Below are positions 61,200 to 64,000 of a stretch of 64,000 nt of DNA, piece by piece. Under the pieces are notes generated by a model. It made no database searches. It was given only the letters and a program-made list of their open reading frames with translations, and was not told the origin of the DNA. The stretch's first letter is position 1. Each line of letters opens with the position of its first letter. The stretch covers positions 124,001 to 188,000 of the forward strand of contig JBEAMJ010000028.1 of NCBI GenBank assembly GCA_041166025.1. Reading direction: 5' to 3'. Both the position numbers and the translations under genes were made by a program. Source of the stretch: UBA7672 sp041166025. Lineage in GTDB: Bacteria > Pseudomonadota > Alphaproteobacteria > Caulobacterales > Hyphomonadaceae.

Positions 61200-61272
61200 T
61201 CGGCAAGCGGCTTGGGTCTCGCCCGATTTCGTCCTAGGTGAGCACCCGTTAGCAAGTCAGGCCAGTTCGCGC

Positions 61273-62442
61273 ATGGATTTCCAGCAGCAGCTCTATGAAT
61301 TCCGCCTTTGGGCGTCCGACTTTCATGGACCCACGCAGAAATGGGTGTGGTCTGTCGTTGCGCTGCTTGCGGCTTACGCAATCGGTTTTGTGATCGCGCG
61401 CGTGTTGCGGTTTCTGGCCGGACAGCTTTCGGGGTTGCGCCACCGTGAGCTCAAGGAAGGCGAACAGAAGACGGCCGATCACATCATGGTCGACATTCTC
61501 GGCGCCTTTATCCGCGTCCTCTGCCTGTTGATTGCCTGCGTCATTGTCGCCAACCTCCTGTTCGGCTACCCGCTGCAGCAGGCAGAAGCGCTTGGCGTGG
61601 CCTCGGTGCGCGGCCTCGCCATTCTTGTCGGGGTCTGGTTTCTAGGCTCCTGGCTCGGCTCGCGTGTCCGCAGGTTCGGCCAGAAACTTGGCCGCGCCAA
61701 CGCCGGCAGCGAAACGCTGTTCACCTTCCTGGGCGCGCTTGTCCGCTTCGGCGCCTTTGCGGTCGGCCTCATCGCCGCGCTGCAGCAGTTCGGCTTCGAT
61801 ACGGCTTCGCTCCTCGCAATCGTCGGTGCGGCCGGTCTCGCCATTGCTCTGGCGCTGCAGGACACGCTGAAGGCGGTCGCCGCAGGGGTCGTCATCGCAG
61901 TCTTCCGCCCCTACAAGATCGGCGACGTTGTCCGCATCGCGGGGCAGGATGGCACTGTCGCCGACATCACGCCCTTCACCACGGTCCTCAACACGCTCGA
62001 CAATCGCGAGGTGGTGGTCACCAACGACAAGGCTTGGGGCGACGTCATCATCAACTCATCGGCACGCAGCCTGCGTCGCCTCGATCTGTTGTTCTCGATT
62101 GACTACAATGACGACATCGACAAGGCGCTCCGCCTCATCACCGGCATTCTCGCAAAGGATCCGCGCATCCGGAACGAGCCGCCGATCTGGGTCAACGTCA
62201 CAGATCTTGCTGCATCTTCGGTCGACATACGCGCCCGGGCGTGGGTTGCGAATTCGGACTGGTGGGACGCCCGCTGCGACACCATCCGTGCCGTGAAGCT
62301 GGCCTTCGACCAGAACAACATAACCATCCCCTATCCGCACCAGGTGCATGTCGAGAAGCCAGCAGTCGACCGGGCGCCGCCGCAACTGCAATTGCCCGAC
62401 AACGAATACCGTGCACCCCGTGGACTTGAACCGACAGACTGA
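61273..62442 (+). CDS. MscS family mechanosensitive channel
   Basis: A 389-residue channel protein with about five helices. The pore helix is LLAIVGAAGLAIALALQDTL with small-residue packing, followed by the beta domain VFRPYKIGDVVRIAGQDGTV and VVVTNDKAWGDVIINS. The C-terminal alpha/beta vestibule domain is complete. MscS proteins release solutes under hypo-osmotic stress. It stands alone, 73 bases after the SLT-type gene and 35 before a membrane protein gene. Confidence 0.93.
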   Translation: MDFQQQLYEFRLWASDFHGPTQKWVWSVVALLAAYAIGFVIARVLRFLAGQLSGLRHRELKEGEQKTADHIMVDILGAFIRVLCLLIACVIVANLLFGYPLQQAEALGVASVRGLAILVGVWFLGSWLGSRVRRFGQKLGRANAGSETLFTFLGALVRFGAFAVGLIAALQQFGFDTASLLAIVGAAGLAIALALQDTLKAVAAGVVIAVFRPYKIGDVVRIAGQDGTVADITPFTTVLNTLDNREVVVTNDKAWGDVIINSSARSLRRLDLLFSIDYNDDIDKALRLITGILAKDPRIRNEPPIWVNVTDLAASSVDIRARAWVANSDWWDARCDTIRAVKLAFDQNNITIPYPHQVHVEKPAVDRAPPQLQLPDNEYRAPRGLEPTD

Positions 62443-62477
62443 TAGCGTCAGGCGGGTTACAGCGCAGAAGGGAAGCC

Positions 62478-62936
62478 ATGGCCCAGTCCCGCCCGGACGA
62501 TCGCCAGATTCCAGCGAAGGTCACGGATGTTGTTTTCGAGCCGGTGTCCGAACCCGATCCTTTCTGGGAATCCGGTGATCGGGATCGGCGCGCGCGTGGG
62601 CCGGTCTCGTTCTCGGGGCGGATGTTCAATGTCGGCTGGAAGGGCTGGGCGCGTCTCGCTATCGTGTGCGTCATCGTCGGTGCTGTTTTCCAGGCTGGCG
62701 GCTTCAATCCGTTCGCGCCCGGCTTCACGATCGGCGTCGGCGCGGGGCAAATTCTCGACGGCATTATCCGGATTGCGACCTGGTCGGCACAGCTTGCGGC
62801 GCTGCCCCTGCTACTTGGCGCCGTCGCCGTGCTTCCCTTCTGGATCGGCTGGCGCGCACTGGTGACGCTGTTCAACCGCGACAAGCCGCCTGGACCGCAG
62901 GACCGCATCCTCCCGCGCGAACGCAGGAAGCAGTGA
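62478..62936 (+). CDS. Small two-helix membrane protein, DUF6460-like
   Basis: A 152-residue protein with a charged N-terminal third (FEPVSEPDPFWESGDRDRRA) and two helices (LAIVCVIVGAVFQAGG and LAALPLLLGAVAVLPFWIG). The layout resembles DUF6460 proteins, but that assignment is from memory of pattern only. It lies 35 bases after mscS and may be co-transcribed with it. A terminator hairpin follows at 63067. Confidence 0.65.
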   Translation: MAQSRPDDRQIPAKVTDVVFEPVSEPDPFWESGDRDRRARGPVSFSGRMFNVGWKGWARLAIVCVIVGAVFQAGGFNPFAPGFTIGVGAGQILDGIIRIATWSAQLAALPLLLGAVAVLPFWIGWRALVTLFNRDKPPGPQDRILPRERRKQ

Positions 62937-63066
62937 TCCTCGGTTTGGGTATCCTTACCCATACGAGCTGACAGGATAGACAGCATGCCGCAGTTGTCGC
63001 GTGGGGCAACGAGAGCAATGTAACGTCGCTTACGGCCCGTCCCCCAACCCAGGGCCGGAAGAGTAA

Positions 63067-63099
63067 GGGGCGCTGGGCAACCAGCGCCCCTGAGCTTTT
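63067..63099 (+). terminator. Intrinsic terminator after the DUF6460-like gene
   Basis: A perfect 10-bp stem (GGGGCGCTGG, 63067-63076, with CCAGCGCCCC, 63081-63090) closes a GCAA tetraloop and is followed by TGAGCTTTTG. The very stable stem and T-run fit an intrinsic terminator for the rightward mscS unit. The 275 bases from here to the next gene hold no supported gene. Confidence 0.7.
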
Positions 63100-63374
63100 G
63101 AGAGCCCCTCGTTTTGTCAGTCGCCAGAAGGCGCGCACGAGGAACCTCGCGCGGCCTTGGTGGTCGATTTGTCAGGCCTCACACCGCAACCCTTGCTCGC
63201 AGCAAGTGGACGCGGAGACGTCTGGAGAACGACCGCAGCCTTTCGCCAGCACTCAACGGGTCTGCTGATGGCGATGGTTCTGCGCCCGGCGCTGGCTCTG
63301 CACGCTGAAGGTCACCCCGACGCAGGACCGCACAAAGCCGGCGGGGCGCTTGCCTGCCACCTGTGGGTCTCGAC

Positions 63375-64000
63375 CTATGGCGCGTGTCTGCGTCGTAGTT
63401 CGGCGAGCAGGGCCGCGTCGAACTCGCGCGTTGGCAGGTCATTCCAACTGGCGATTTCCCGCTTGAGAAGCGCATTCTTTCTGGCGACCTCGAACGTGTC
63501 GCCCGGGATCAGCTTCAGCGCAAACAACTGCTGGGGCGAATAGCCGGTCAGGACCCAGGAGTAATGCCAGCCGAGGCCGGCAACCTTGGCCAGCTCGTTC
63601 GTGCAGTTGGACGTGATCGTGTTGTAGAAACGCGGATGCGTTGCGACATCGATCGTGCCTTCGAGCAGGGCGCGCAGGAAACGCTGCTTCTGGCCTTCAT
63701 CGAGGGCCAGCGGATAGACGTAGACATCCTTATCGAGAAAGGTCACGCGCCGGGTGAGAAGTTCGCGCGCCGTCGCCCAGATGTAGGATAGCTCAAACCG
63801 GTTGAAGACGCCTGCGACGGCGTCATAGGTCTCACCCTGCTCAAGCCTCGCTTCCACAGTGAGACCGACGATGCGATCCCCACCGAACTCAAACAGGATC
63901 AGCGTATGCGCGGCATATTCGCCGCCAGGCTGCGGCTCGACCACAAACCAGACATTGCGCAGATCGTCGAACGTGTTGGCGAAGGTGATCGCCTCCTGCG
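63375..64000 (-). CDS. DUF4105 (Lnb-like N-terminal periplasmic) protein, partial
   Basis: The last 207 or so codons of a gene whose 5' end is beyond the right edge. The frame is open to the edge, and QEAITFANTFDDLRNVWFVV leads into VEPQPGGEYAAHTLILFEF. DUF4105 hallmarks follow: SVEAR-like LTVEARLEQGETYDAV, a YIWATARELL helix, and FYNTITSNCTNELAKVAG with the conserved Asn-Cys-Thr. The family is periplasmic or membrane-linked and of unknown activity; the Cys and an upstream His suggest a papain-like fold. Confidence 0.85.
   Translation of the reverse strand, partial: QEAITFANTFDDLRNVWFVVEPQPGGEYAAHTLILFEFGGDRIVGLTVEARLEQGETYDAVAGVFNRFELSYIWATARELLTRRVTFLDKDVYVYPLALDEGQKQRFLRALLEGTIDVATHPRFYNTITSNCTNELAKVAGLGWHYSWVLTGYSPQQLFALKLIPGDTFEVARKNALLKREIASWNDLPTREFDAALLAELRRRHAP

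Noticed and set aside
63157..63543. 128-codon plus-strand frame before the DUF4105 gene
   Set aside because: Its second half is antisense to the DUF4105 coding sequence and its first half has no motif.
1..64000. tRNA genes, rRNA genes, CRISPR arrays and complete insertion sequences
   Set aside because: I looked for the T-loop GGTTCGANTCC pattern, repeated spacer arrays and transposase motifs and saw none; a dedicated scan could still find a missed tRNA.

Overview
The window looks like a chromosomal segment of a GC-rich alphaproteobacterium, most likely of the Hyphomonadaceae/Caulobacterales type. The grounds are the family mix and gene order: hdaA beside a DUF2066 gene and divergent from purMN, cca with DUF6111, NUDIX and DUF1285 neighbours, a class I lysyl-tRNA synthetase, MarR and PilZ proteins of alphaproteobacterial style, and many GTG/TTG starts. 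Genes are tightly packed. Same-strand neighbours often share ATGA or GTGA, and six convergent pairs overlap by exactly four bases at their stop codons.

Layout. 0-5 kb: two secreted tandem paralogues, a MarR regulator, a degenerate GH24 lysozyme-like lipoprotein and an M20 peptidase. 5.6-17.2 kb: housekeeping genes (ppx-ppk-hdaA-DUF2066, purMN, PilZ, hemF, cca, DUF6111, NUDIX, DUF1285). 17.2-24 kb: a MoxR/DUF58/BatA-like membrane operon. 24-30 kb: an acetyltransferase, an SDR, a metallopeptidase/ATP-grasp pair and a CNNM transporter. 30.2-32.8 kb: a small accessory patch with a Phd/PIN toxin-antitoxin module, a 5'-truncated S24 regulator and an XRE regulator. 32.9-40.2 kb: envelope lipoproteins, lysK, pdeM and the ligase-associated helicase. 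40.3-41.1 kb: alpha carbonic anhydrase.

41.1-50.9 kb holds the most unusual locus. Eight minus-strand genes, nearly all translationally coupled, encode in order of transcription: class I HMG-CoA reductase, a UbiA-family prenyltransferase, a rifampicin-phosphotransferase-like ATP/His-domain enzyme, a DUF3419 (BtaA-like) aminocarboxypropyl transferase, a phytol/dolichol-kinase-like membrane protein, a GNAT-like acyltransferase, an OleC-like AMP-forming ligase and a small membrane protein. No other mevalonate-pathway gene and no BtaB are present. I interpret it as a biosynthetic operon for an undescribed prenylated or betaine-like lipid; the chemistry is inference. A lipocalin lipoprotein lies just upstream.

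51.7-59.8 kb carries the ligase-associated exonuclease and the ATP-dependent DNA ligase, separated by a hypothetical membrane protein with a disrupted start, a YdeI protein, an AbgT transporter, a thioesterase and a Tat-type carboxylesterase. Together with pdeM and the helicase at 36.6-40.2 kb these form the four-enzyme ligase-associated repair set, here split by about 11.5 kb that includes the lipid operon. 59.8-64 kb: an acyltransferase, a small membrane protein, an SLT-like lipoprotein, an MscS channel, a DUF6460-like protein and the 3' part of a DUF4105 gene that runs off the right edge.

All assignments come from reading motifs by eye; no database search was run.
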